Below, one piece after another: positions 31,601 through 37,624 of a DNA stretch of 64,000 nt. The first letter of the stretch is position 1; every line of letters begins with the position of its first letter. Both the position numbers and the translations under genes were made by a program. Below the pieces are notes generated by a model. It did not search any database. It had not been told where the DNA came from and saw only the letters and a program-made list of their open reading frames with translations. This DNA is from Forficula auricularia (taxonomy: Eukaryota > Arthropoda > Insecta > Dermaptera > Forficulidae), in NCBI GenBank assembly GCA_024734495.1, contig JALMQS010000085.1, forward strand, positions 12,934,048 through 12,998,047, read 5' to 3'.

Positions 31601-33705
31601 ATAAATTTTATTTATTTATAACGTTATAAATAAATCTTTTATTGTCTCCTTCAATATATAAAAATTCTGCTACTCTCGGCAAAAACTTTCAAGTTATATA
31701 AATATTAAGCAGGCCAAGTGCGAGGTCGACTAACGTACCGAGGGTTCCGTATTTAAAATATATATATATTTATATTAAAAAATACAAACTTTTAACAAAA
31801 CAATCAAGAACACGTTTGGTTTCGAATAAACGTGTTCTTAATTGTTTTTTTTTAAAGATTTGTATTTTTTAATATTTTATATACAATCAATAAATAATGT
31901 TTTCTTTTATATACCTATATTTATATATGTATATTTGAATGTTAAAATAAGTGAGATATATAAGTGCAGAACATTATCCACATTCTATAATATGAAAATC
32001 TAATAAATTCTTTTATAAAACTTTCTCAAAACGTTTATTAGAAGTTCAAACGTTTCGAAATAAATTTTCTTTTTGTCAAAGAAATAAAGTTGCTTTATAA
32101 AGTAAATAAATATTTTGAAAATATTCATAGAAACAGGTATTGGGGAGTTGAAGTGACCTTGAATAAAAATAAAAAATATTAAAAAAAATTTCTGATAAAT
32201 ATTAGAAAAAACAGTTCATATCTGACCATTTGTTAATTAATCACCCTCCTCCAACTAATCCAGCTATGATTAAACCCCCCCACCACATAAAAGTAACTTT
32301 ATCAGTGAATAATTTAAAGGACTCATTGAAAAAAATCGTTTTTCCATGTGCTCGAATCAGCTTGAGAGGCAAGATTGGGCCAACACTTTAGTAACTAAAG
32401 TGGCTTGGCGCCCAATCTTGCCTCTCAAGCCGATAAAGTCCAAAACACCATTCTGAACTCCCTCCCCATTGGCTACCACCAACCCCATCTCGTAAAAACA
32501 ACCCTAATATCTTCTCCCCTCCCCCAATCTCAAAATGGTGGTAGATAATTTCTAAAATTTTAATATTAATTAAACAAAATTTCCCCTCATAAACCTAACG
32601 ATGGATTCCAGTATGGGCTAGGCGTTTCGTCTATTTATTTCGACTTCCTCAGTGGCCCATCTTATCACTCTTTGTCAAAAGACAATAATTTCACTATGCG
32701 ACGAAACATCTTTAATCTTTTTTTATTATTTCTACAATACATTCATTCTTGGCCTCAATTACTCAAAAATCTTGAACTTTATTTCACTTTTATAAAAATT
32801 TTATGTTGTTTTTAAACAGACATGGCATTTGCATTAGATATTCAGTTTCAATTTGTAAATGCCATGCCTGTTTAAAAACAACATAAAAATTTAATAAATT
32901 TTTCATTTTTTTAATTGTTAAAAGGGGGAAAAAAGTTTAAGATTTTTGAGTAATTGAGGCCAAAAATGAATGTATTGTAGAAATAATAAAAAAAGATTAA
33001 AGATGTTTCGTCGCATAGTATTGTAGAATTGTCTTTTGACAAAGAGTGATAAAATGGGCCACTGAGGAAGTCGAAATAAGTCGACGAAACGTCTGGGCCA
33101 TTTAATAAAAACTCTGTTTTTTTATTTATTGTCCAATTCCCTACTATTCTCGTTTTAAATAATTTTTAACGGTTTGTGATCGATTGGGAAGTCGTTTGAA
33201 TATATTTTTCTAATATTTATGAGAAATGATTTCTCGTAAATATTTATATTTTTATTTTTATTCAAGGTAATTTCATCGCCAAGACAATCTGGGAATTATT
33301 GTCTATTTTCAAAATATTTATTTGCTTTATATTTTCTTTTTTTAAGGCAACTATTTTTCCAAATTTCCTTTGATAAAGGGAGAATTTCTCATCATGAAAC
33401 GTTTAGATTTCTAATAAATGTTTTGAGTATGTTTTTATAAAAGAATTGAATACGAAAAACTATTTCAACAAAATGGATTTATATAAATATACGTTATTTG
33501 TACATAGGAATAGTATAATTATATAGTATGTAATTGAATTGTATTGTATACCTTCTGTATTGCGTCCAAGGTCGAATATATTGCCGACTACCGGTTTCGT
33601 TGGCGGTCCATCGATCCCCTGAGCACTTTTTTTCAGCATCTCTAGCTGAATCCATAGCCAGATTATCAACAGACTAAGCAGAATGGCTATTAGCCAGAGG
33701 AACAT
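13988..33705 (-). CDS. Cytochrome P450, CYP4-type, 10 exons, complete (491 aa)
   Basis: Joined exons: 33705-33552, 27860-27751, 27310-27220, 24312-24130, 24013-23944, 23434-23308, 20975-20742, 20659-20488, 18739-18560, 14142-13988. They sum to 1476 bp (491 aa plus stop) with phases agreeing at every junction. Predicted role: a heme monooxygenase anchored in the ER membrane that oxidises lipids or xenobiotics with NADPH-P450 reductase. Seen: N-terminal membrane anchor (residues 1-24), proline hinge GPPTKP, helix C WHKHRK, I-helix AGHDT (300-304), ExxR (358-361), FDPDRF (411-416), and heme loop PFSGGLRNCIG with the iron-ligand Cys at 439. ETAMG and LTPAFHF are CYP4 hallmarks; the usual EGHDTT reads AGHDTM. 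No stop or frameshift is seen, so it is probably functional. The start is the ATG giving a normal anchor length. Introns are swollen by transposons. Confidence 0.95.
14930..15450. mobile_element. Penelope-type hammerhead foldback, arms 14930-15010 and 15040-15450, LINE-interrupted
   Basis: Left arm gtggcccattttatcac and right arm gtgataaaatgggccac are inverted around 15010-15050. The right arm carries a hammerhead core that is split by a LINE fragment. The left arm has a mutated core (CTGTGGA, GGAAC). It lies in P450 intron 9. Confidence 0.65.
15091..15412 (+). mobile_element. LINE 3'-end fragment with A-tail
   Basis: Flanked by AAGTC (15086-15090 and 15413-15417). It contains a WNSLP ORF-end relic near 15205-15290 with stops, then a 3' UTR ending catt(a)n. 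The same 3' end recurs at 46575-46830. Confidence 0.75.
15515..16350. repeat. Rearranged Helitron-like (H1) sequence with C-rich block
   Basis: Contains H1-type TTAAACGAGCAAA ends facing both ways (15515 and about 16220), a C-rich block at 15578-15720, and two inverted copies of the gttttcgagaacccga module (16170 and 16250). It looks like two inverted partial copies. Confidence 0.55.
16351..17117. other. P450 intron 9 sequence: GC-richer 200 bp then AT-rich, no gene
   Basis: 16351-16560 is a GC-richer block of unknown origin, containing gcgagtgagaggga, next to Helitron sequence. 16590-16640 is a TA/TAGA microsatellite. The remainder is AT-rich with nothing supportable. Confidence 0.45.
17118..17282 (+). 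pseudogene. C2H2-like zinc-finger ORF truncated by a transposon
   Basis: The ATG at 17118 opens 54 codons: one C-x2-C-x12-H-x4-H finger (CELC ... HLRDIH) and the start of a second (CPLC). The frame then runs into the terminal repeat of the next transposon (GCL then stop at 17280-17282). It lies antisense within P450 intron 9. The zinc-finger pattern is clear. Whether this was a host gene exon or part of a transposon is not. No continuation is found beyond the transposon. Confidence 0.5.
17271..17963. mobile_element. DNA transposon with about 300-bp terminal inverted repeats
   Basis: Termini GGTTGCCTGTAAAGTCGG and its complement; inverted arms reach about 17530 and 17690. A unique centre of about 150 bp has no ORF. 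The flanking A7/T7 runs also mirror each other, so the target duplication and superfamily are unclear. Non-autonomous. Confidence 0.8.
17975..18152 (+). repeat. Helitron-like H1 3' end fragment
   Basis: G-rich block followed by ttttaactgaagcaaaaac and CGCTCGGTGGCCAGCTAC. This is the 3' side of H1 in plus orientation, with the left half of the hairpin eroded. Confidence 0.55.
18187..18250. repeat. Small inverted repeat
   Basis: AAAAAAGTTGCTTTTTCTAA faces its complement across about 22 bp; likely a short MITE remnant. Confidence 0.5.
18560..18739 (-). CDS. P450 exon 9 (heme-binding)
   Basis: Acceptor tttttag, donor G|GTATGA. Contains IIPKG, FDPDRF and the heme loop through NCI. Confidence 0.95.
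18905..19030 (-). repeat. Penelope-type tail fragment
   Basis: Carries the gccgggagtagcagagttgtt and gaggttgtcctctgcttgatg words that mark one end of the hammerhead foldback elements (compare 55045-55115, minus). Confidence 0.5.
19195..20237 (-). mobile_element. Tc1/mariner-type element, CCGGGTGAG family, copy A (truncated)
   Basis: The right end reads CTCACCCGG at 20237. The body matches copies at 21771-23137 and 59656-61060. The left terminus is missing. A LINE fragment is inserted at 19403-20003. Confidence 0.75.
19403..20003 (+). mobile_element. LINE 3' fragment with reverse-transcriptase ORF C-terminus
   Basis: Flanked by TTTTTC on both sides. A frame covering 19446-19889 carries LQLLQNRCMRFIL, LPAYLNF, FNSLPAEVRN and FKNQVRIYL, conserved C-terminal motifs of CR1/Jockey-like ORF2. 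One in-frame TGA (19596-19598) replaces a usual Trp. The tail is an AAATA-rich run. Confidence 0.82.
20488..20659 (-). CDS. P450 exon 8 (K-helix)
   Basis: Acceptor gttaag (pyrimidine-poor, 82-bp intron), donor G|GTATTC. Contains LVEEMNAIFG and the ExxR motif ESLR. Confidence 0.93.
20742..20975 (-). CDS. P450 exon 7 (I-helix)
   Basis: 78 codons, acceptor tttttag, donor CAG|GTGAGG. Contains FLDLLFE, DEDIKQETDTFMF and the oxygen-binding AGHDT. Confidence 0.95.
21020..21200. repeat. Small dispersed repeat, possibly Helitron-derived
   Basis: The segment ending cgcaagccaattattataagtatagata recurs at 24640-24745. Read on the minus strand, TATCTATACTTATTATAA resembles Helitron 5' ends. Confidence 0.35.
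21419..21764. mobile_element. hAT-type MITE
   Basis: Ends CAGGGCCG and CGAAGGCCCTG. The left duplication GATATATA (21411-21418) is restored on the right only when element B (21771-23137) is removed: gataTA joins TAtacag. Confidence 0.7.
21771..23137. mobile_element. Tc1/mariner-type element, CCGGGTGAG family, copy B
   Basis: Long inverted repeats of about 400 bp start CCAGGTGAGTTTTTTATC and end AAAAAACTCCCCCGG, flanked by TA. It contains a helix-turn-helix ORF relic (22335-22513) and an internal palindrome at 22765-22860. It sits in P450 intron 6. Confidence 0.85.
22335..22513 (+). pseudogene. DUF4817-type helix-turn-helix ORF relic
   Basis: A frame reading EDRIEMVSIYAVNEEEV, then AAERFPDRNTPSRASFYRVV, matches the DUF4817 domain commonly found at the start of insect transposon proteins. 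It stops soon after. Probably the DNA-binding start of a transposase whose remainder is deleted. Confidence 0.6.
23308..23434 (-). CDS. P450 exon 6
   Basis: Acceptor tttcag, donor CAG|GTAAAA. Encodes SSKPWLYNDFIYGLT, the CYP4 F-G region. Confidence 0.93.
23944..24013 (-). CDS. P450 exon 5
   Basis: A 70-bp exon, acceptor ttttag, donor GC|GTAAGT. Its first codon completes the ETAMG signature. Confidence 0.9.
24130..24312 (-). CDS. P450 exon 4
   Basis: Acceptor cattttag, donor G|GTAACG. Encodes WHKHRKMLTPAFHF (helix C) through ALDVIT. Confidence 0.94.
24530..24945. other. P450 intron 3 repeats, no gene
   Basis: Contains a TA microsatellite (24532-24553), a repeat shared with 21020-21200, and a C-homopolymer-bearing repeat (24840-24930) resembling 14580-14660. 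Confidence 0.45.
24946..25380. repeat. GC-rich, structured segment of unknown origin
   Basis: Far more GC-rich than its surroundings. ATTGTTAGG and CCTAACAAT bracket 24947-25024. Further hairpins: GAGTCGCTTT/AAAAGCGACTC (25147-25206) and TAGCGGCC/GGCCGCTA (25222-25273). Overlapping 121- and 62-codon frames have no recognisable domain and look incidental. Confidence 0.4.
25478..25773. mobile_element. pogo/Tigger-like MITE (296 bp)
   Basis: Ends CAGTAGTCCCGAAAACTCGGC and GCCGAGTTTCGGGACTCTACTG are near-perfect inverted repeats flanked by TA on both sides. No transposase. Confidence 0.8.
25830..26852. mobile_element. Non-autonomous hAT element (1,023 bp)
   Basis: Termini TAGAGACCAGAT and ATCCGGTCTCTA with a perfect 8-bp duplication CTTATGTA (25822-25829 and 26853-26860). 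Subterminal regions are dense in GCATATTT/TGCATA repeats, possible transposase binding sites. No ORF. Confidence 0.9.
27220..27310 (-). CDS. P450 exon 3
   Basis: Acceptor cttatag, donor G|GTGAGT. Encodes TILTSKK through GLVTSH, the B-C helix region of CYP4 enzymes. Confidence 0.93.
27463..27505 (-). ncRNA. Hammerhead ribozyme motif, same sense as the P450 transcript
   Basis: Minus strand: CTGATGA (27499-27493), stem II GAGG(G)C-AAA-GCCTC, GAAAC (27477-27473), self-complementary ACTATAGT, cleavage triplet GTC. One base is missing from stem II relative to its partner. Confidence 0.75.
27585..27635 (+). ncRNA. Hammerhead ribozyme motif, complete core
   Basis: CTGATGA (27592-27598), stem II GAGGGC-AAA-GCCCTC, GAAAC (27615-27619), palindromic stem III ACTATAGT and GTC at 27624-27626. 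All conserved core bases are present. Confidence 0.82.
27751..27860 (-). CDS. P450 exon 2 (GC-AG donor)
   Basis: Starts after ttttag and ends GAG|GCAAGT, a GC donor. Only this donor keeps frame with exon 3; the nearby GT would give an early stop. Encodes the MTKYVFNLM to DPDEIE segment. Confidence 0.9.
27933..27998 (+). repeat. hAT left-end fragment
   Basis: CAGGGGTGTTCAATC followed by tttgggctccatggacca is a common hAT terminus type. It is cut by the Helitron at 27999. Confidence 0.5.
27999..28402 (+). mobile_element. Non-autonomous Helitron (H3), 404 bp, canonical ends
   Basis: Starts TCTATATAAATAAAAATG, ends with hairpin GGGCC-GAA-GGCCC, nine bases, then CTAG. It sits between A and T with no target duplication. 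P450 intron 1. Confidence 0.88.
28403..29342. other. P450 intron 1 sequence; Penelope tail fragment at 28855-28925
   Basis: No gene is seen. 28855-28925 carries the gaaggagacaataaaa and ctgctactctcggcaaaa words of the foldback family. Confidence 0.45.
29343..29481. mobile_element. Tc1/mariner-type MITE (139 bp)
   Basis: TCACCAAAGTAGAAAT inverted repeats of about 40 bp, flanked by TA on both sides. Confidence 0.8.
29620..30387 (-). pseudogene. mariner transposase pseudogene
   Basis: Minus strand from the ATG at 30387. N-terminal helix-turn-helix region (QYHYDQGEKAGQAAKKI), WNHFHKAGLKK, then VTGDERWV with the first catalytic Asp, then IIHYELLPSG. At least two nonsense codons: TGA in place of the Trp before FQRFRSG (near 30252) and TAA just after LLPSG, plus a TAA after PELAN. 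It lacks the later catalytic Asp residues (truncated near 29620). A cut-and-paste transposase in origin, now dead, in P450 intron 1. Confidence 0.92.
30420..31555. other. P450 intron 1 sequence, no gene seen
   Basis: 30445-30650 shares words with a dispersed repeat near 10940 and 12010. The rest is AT-rich unique-looking sequence. Confidence 0.45.
31556..31695. mobile_element. Short Penelope-type foldback lacking a ribozyme core
   Basis: ttgaaggagacaataaaaga and its complement flank ttataacgttataa. A one-sided tail ends ctgctactctcggcaaaa. It looks like the 27361 element with its hammerhead part deleted. Confidence 0.6.
32361..32429. repeat. Perfect 19-bp-arm hairpin
   Basis: CTTGAGAGGCAAGATTGGG faces its exact complement, with a second inner stem CACTTTAG/CTAAAGTG. 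Cruciform-capable; origin unknown. Confidence 0.7.
32617..32660 (-). ncRNA. Hammerhead ribozyme motif
   Basis: Minus strand: CTGAGGA (32652-32646), short stem II GTC/GAC with a long loop, GAAAC (32628-32624). Stem II is eroded. Confidence 0.6.
33055..33105 (+). ncRNA. Hammerhead ribozyme motif
   Basis: CTGAGGA (33062-33068), stem II GTCGA-loop-TCGAC, GAAAC (33086-33090), then palindromic ACGT and GTC. Confidence 0.75.
33552..33705 (-). CDS. P450 exon 1
   Basis: 51 codons plus one base, ending at G|GTATAC. Encodes the membrane anchor and the proline-rich hinge. A frame is open 27 nt further upstream but without ATG. Confidence 0.93.
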
Positions 33706-34019
33706 GTTGCCGAGTTGTCGGCCGACGATCAACTAAACGCTCTGCTCTCTCGTGGCTATTTCTCTCGTCTCATCGCTTCAAGTAAAAGTTATCTTCGAGT
33801 GGATTGCGACTCACATAAGCTCATTATACTTTTTTTGAATATTTTATCAATTAAATCGAAATATTTTGGTGGATTTGATAAGAGATTGAAAAAAAAAATG
33901 TTAATCTCAAATTTTCTTGAGTATTTTGTTTATTTATATCGAATGATTAACTAGAAAAGAAATAACAAAATAATTAGATCTCTAGTGGGTGAGTAGGTAT
34001 AGTTTTTAATAATAATAAA

Positions 34020-34310
34020 ATACTGAGTGGATATTGATGAGGCAGTCCAAAAAAAGAAGATCATTTAGAGTATCTTTTTATTCATAAACCGACGTTTAGG
34101 TGGCTTATTCATCCTTCTTCATGAAAAGTCCGTGAAGGAAATTCAATGTGACATTCCCTTCTGTCTCCTCTCTCAGTGGCAGTAGTAACAATAATATATT
34201 GCATTTTATTCTCAGTAGAACTACACTATAATTCTGCTGAGAATAAAATACGATATATTATTACTACTGCCACTGAGAGAGGAGACAGAAGGGAATGTCC
34301 CATTGAATCG
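34020..34310. mobile_element. Foldback repeat, Penelope-like
   Basis: gagaggagacagaagggaatg and complement arms (34150-34225, 34226-34305) with a decayed cgacgtttaggtgg segment to the left. No intact ribozyme core. Upstream of the P450 start codon. Confidence 0.55.
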
Positions 34311-34379
34311 ATAAGGTCGTTTATGTATATTAGGAAGAGAGTGGGGGGGGGGGGAGATTACCGAGCCTTTTGTGGAACA

Positions 34380-34445
34380 CCACCATTTGTTGTTGAATCA
34401 TAAAGAGAAATCACTGAGGTTGTCCTCTGCTTGATTCAAATGAAC
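34380..34445 (-). repeat. Penelope-type tail fragment
   Basis: gttgttgaatcataaagagaaat and gaggttgtcctctgcttga match the foldback tails. Confidence 0.5.
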
Positions 34446-34461
34446 ATAATATATATATAGG

Positions 34462-35103
34462 GATGGTCCTTATTTTGGGTATTTTCGAATTTTTACTCTG
34501 GCAGGGGCTAATATGGTTCGAAATAAATAAAAAATAATATCCCCCCAAGTTTCAAGCACCTATCTCAATTTTAACCTGTGCCTCAGAGCAATGTAAGATT
34601 TCCAACTAAATAACATGGGTTTTTGGCATGAACGATCAATTTTTTATTCGGGCCAAAGCAATGGTTTAAAAAATTTGAAACTCTCTAGATTTTATCCTTA
34701 TAATAGTAGCTACCCTTCATAATTTTTACAGATTTGTAGCTATTATAATTTTGGAGTCTATAACTTATTAACACTATATGATATGGCAGTATTTTATGTA
34801 GCTGTAACTCCAAAATTATAATAACTAAAAATCTGAAAAAACTCTGAAGGATAGCTACTATTATAAGGGTAAAGCCTAAAGAGTTTTAAAATTTTTGAAA
34901 TATTACTTTGGCCGGAATAAAAAATTGATCGTTCAATGCCAAAAACCCCATGTTATTTAGATGGGAAACTTGCATCGCTCTGAGGACAGGTTAAAATTGA
35001 GATAGAGGGTTGAAACTTGGAAGATATTTTTTTTTATTTATTTCTAACCATATGAGCCTCTGCCAGCGTAAAAATTCGAAAATACCCAAAATAAGGCCAC
35101 CTT
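34462..35103. mobile_element. Foldback MITE with about 300-bp inverted repeats
   Basis: ccttattttgggtattttcg and its complement bound two long arms meeting near 34770, in a TA-rich target. No ORF. Confidence 0.8.
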
Positions 35104-35159
35104 ATATATATATATATATAAAGAATTTATAAGTATATATATAATTTATTTGTTAGAGA

Positions 35160-35200
35160 GTATAATTTCGAACGTTTGACCTTCATCTTCAGTCTCTCTT
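35160..35200 (-). ncRNA. Degenerate hammerhead motif
   Basis: Minus strand CTGAAGA (35192-35186), weak stem II GAA/TTC, GAAAT (35169-35165). Preceded by a TA-rich tract; the remainder of the element is not clear. Confidence 0.45.
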
Positions 35201-35616
35201 GAGTGATCAGCTCACATTTTTTTCATTTATTTACAAATCCATACCCTTTTTGGGTTAACTTTATATATTCTGTATGATTCAATTTAATAAGCTCTATATA
35301 ATAATATTCTTGAATGTTGTATCTTCTACGTCATCTTGTGTCCATCGTCTCTTTTATCTGATTGTCTATACCTATATCCTGTCAATCACCTCAAGTATGT
35401 CCCTGTCAACTGGTCCAGTTAATTTTTTCTCCCAATCCTCTCTGTCAAATCTTGTGTCTGTCTGAAATGGATATCGTTTTATATTTTTGCATGGTCAAAC
35501 GTCTCTTTATCAATTTCCACACCATCTACAGCTACACAATACGTTTTTATTCCTCTCCACACGCTGCCACATCTTGTTCTTTTCCATTTCTTCGATCCTG
35601 TCGTCCTTAGGATAGG

Positions 35617-35751
35617 CAGGAGCGAGGGGTAAACCGCGATTGGAATTAGGTGTACACCTTCTTTGGAATTCATTAGATAATCTATTGTCTTCTACTTGGA
35701 AATGAAAGTGGAAGTAGGTGTACAAGAATTTAGGTCGCGGTTCACCCCTCG
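35617..35751. mobile_element. Short palindromic MITE, copy 1
   Basis: gaggggtaaaccgcga ... tcgcggttcacccctcg ends; the same element recurs at 43182-43331. Confidence 0.65.
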
Positions 35752-35769
35752 GGTAGGAGTGACCAGCTT

Positions 35770-36780
35770 ACTATTACAACAACAAAATTTACCTAAATCA
35801 TATCCAATCGGGTAATTGAACCCATGTGAAATAACAGATAAGATACATATTTATAATTAAAAAGAATGATGATAACTGTCAAACCTTCGAAATTATGGTG
35901 CATAACAAAAAAATGATAAATATATACTTATTTATCTTCGTTATATACTGGTATATGTAATATGTTTATTTCCATCAAAAGCAGAGGACAACCTCATTGA
36001 TTTTCCGTTATGAATCTTAATTATTGTCAAAAAATAAAAACATAAGTAAACCAAAAGGTTTCGTTTAGCTTTTTTAATTTTAATGTTTTCTTTTTTTTTT
36101 TTTTTTTTGTTTATTTATTTATACAACTTCAAATTGTTACGAAATCTATGGTTTATTTTTTATGTTTTTTATTATTATTATTATTATTGTTAATATTATA
36201 TTCAAGATTATTTTATTGTTATTTCAATGAAAATATGATTAGTTTTTAATGAAATAGAGATAATTATAATTTATAAATACCCATCTTCTATCTCTCTCTC
36301 TCTCTCTTTTGAGTTATTTTTATTGAGGCAACATCTTGCGTGGGATTTAAATCAGGGCCGACGTGTGACTAAAGAGGCGCCTCTGTGCCAAAGAAATTTA
36401 CCGCCCTTTTTCCATTATAGAAAATTTCTAAATTAAACAAAATAATTAATTTCAATTCAAAAAAATGTTTAGTGGCTTCTTTATTTAGGATACCGAATAA
36501 TAATAATGGCCAAAGTATAAATAAACACAGTGTAATTCGTTTTAATGAGAAAAATTTATAATATAAACAGAGAAAAGAATCGTTTATAATAACAGGAGAA
36601 AAACAAGGAATATATATATATATTAACTGTAAACAAACAAAGAGAATAAATGGAAATTTAATTAACATATAAAATGTCTCGTCTTCGGGTTGCCACACAT
36701 TTATTTAGTTTATTTTATTTTTATCACTGTGTGCGGGGCACAACCTGCACACCCCCGCACGGGGCGCGTCTGATTTAATT
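35770..36780. other. Intergenic AT-rich stretch, no gene seen
   Basis: Contains a Penelope tail fragment (35975-36010), a T homopolymer, a TTA microsatellite (36170-36190), a CT microsatellite (36290-36310) and a TA tract. A 109-codon minus-strand frame at 36369-36698 has no recognisable domain. Confidence 0.5.
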
Positions 36781-36783
36781 AAA

Positions 36784-37620
36784 TGGTACCTGGAGCCACC
36801 GAGCGATGCACGGTAACTTTTACTTCAGTTAAAAGCTATATATTAATATTATTTTTAATGAAAAATTCGGCAATTCTACGGTAACTGTGGCGCCGCCACT
36901 GAAAACGGATTCTTTTAGAAAATAAATATTAGTTAAAAAATAATTAGTAAATGCCCAAAAAATTCGAATATGTAAAAGTCGGTGGCGGTTCGGTTAAGAT
37001 ATATTCAGTTCGGCTCGTATTTCTTCATTTCGGGCTGGCATTTAGGCTATTAATAAAATTTAGGGAACGCGGTGTTGGTTTATAGTGAAACATTGTTAAA
37101 ATTAAATTAGGTTGGAGTTGGTGGTGTTTCACAAGGAGTGACTCCTTGTGAAACACCACCAACTCCAACCTAATTTAATTTTAGGCTATTAGGTTGGCTA
37201 TATGGGGGTATTGGGGGGTCCAAATATAATATATAAATTTATTGGAAACTTTTGAACCTTCTTCCTCAGAGTTCACAGGGCCAATGAAAGAAAGCATGCA
37301 ACAATTTTTCTTTTTGTCTCTTTTATCAGTGTACTAGAATCTAGTTTTTTTTTTAATAATATAATTTCCACCCCCGCACCCCAAAGCCCCCTGGAAACCA
37401 CACCGCACCTACCCCTGCACCCCCACTCCGCCTCACTCTCTCACCCTAGCCCCATTCTACCCCGCGCACCCAATACCCAACTCCATTCGACCCCCGCACC
37501 CGCACCCACTCTCAGAACCCAGTTTTTGCATTTCTAGCTCTCTAGAGGCCCACAGATTATGTATACAAAATTTGGTTGAGTTTTCTCCAAGGGAAAGAAT
37601 TTAATTTTTTGTAATTTGCA
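36784..37620 (-). repeat. Helitron-like H1 pieces and C-rich block
   Basis: GTACCTGGAGCCACCGAGCGATGCACGG at 36786 is the H1 3' end (minus). A C-rich block (37370-37510) and the tttttgcatttctag ... cacagattatgtatac module follow. 36965-37055 matches an inverted-repeat family near 51730. A large palindrome lies at 37099-37181. Confidence 0.55.
37099..37181. repeat. Near-perfect palindrome, about 40-bp arms
   Basis: ggtggtgtttcacaaggagt and its complement meet at one base. The arms continue outward through attaaattaggttggagttg without mismatch that I can see. Confidence 0.8.
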
Positions 37621-37624
37621 TTTT

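Larger units (their letters stand above)
32610..33110. mobile_element. Hammerhead foldback element with about 230-bp arms
   Basis: The left arm from 32618 and the right arm to about 33105 are inverted copies (tttcgtcgcatagt, gcctcaattactcaaaaatc, aatgccatgcctg) meeting near 32850. A hammerhead core is in each arm. P450 intron 1. Confidence 0.78.

Noticed and set aside
35274..35725. Overlapping 63-82 codon frames on both strands
   Set aside because: Mutually overlapping, no motif, and partly inside a palindromic MITE.
36369..36698. 109-codon minus-strand frame
   Set aside because: Low-complexity hydrophobic translation of AT-rich DNA; no family resemblance.
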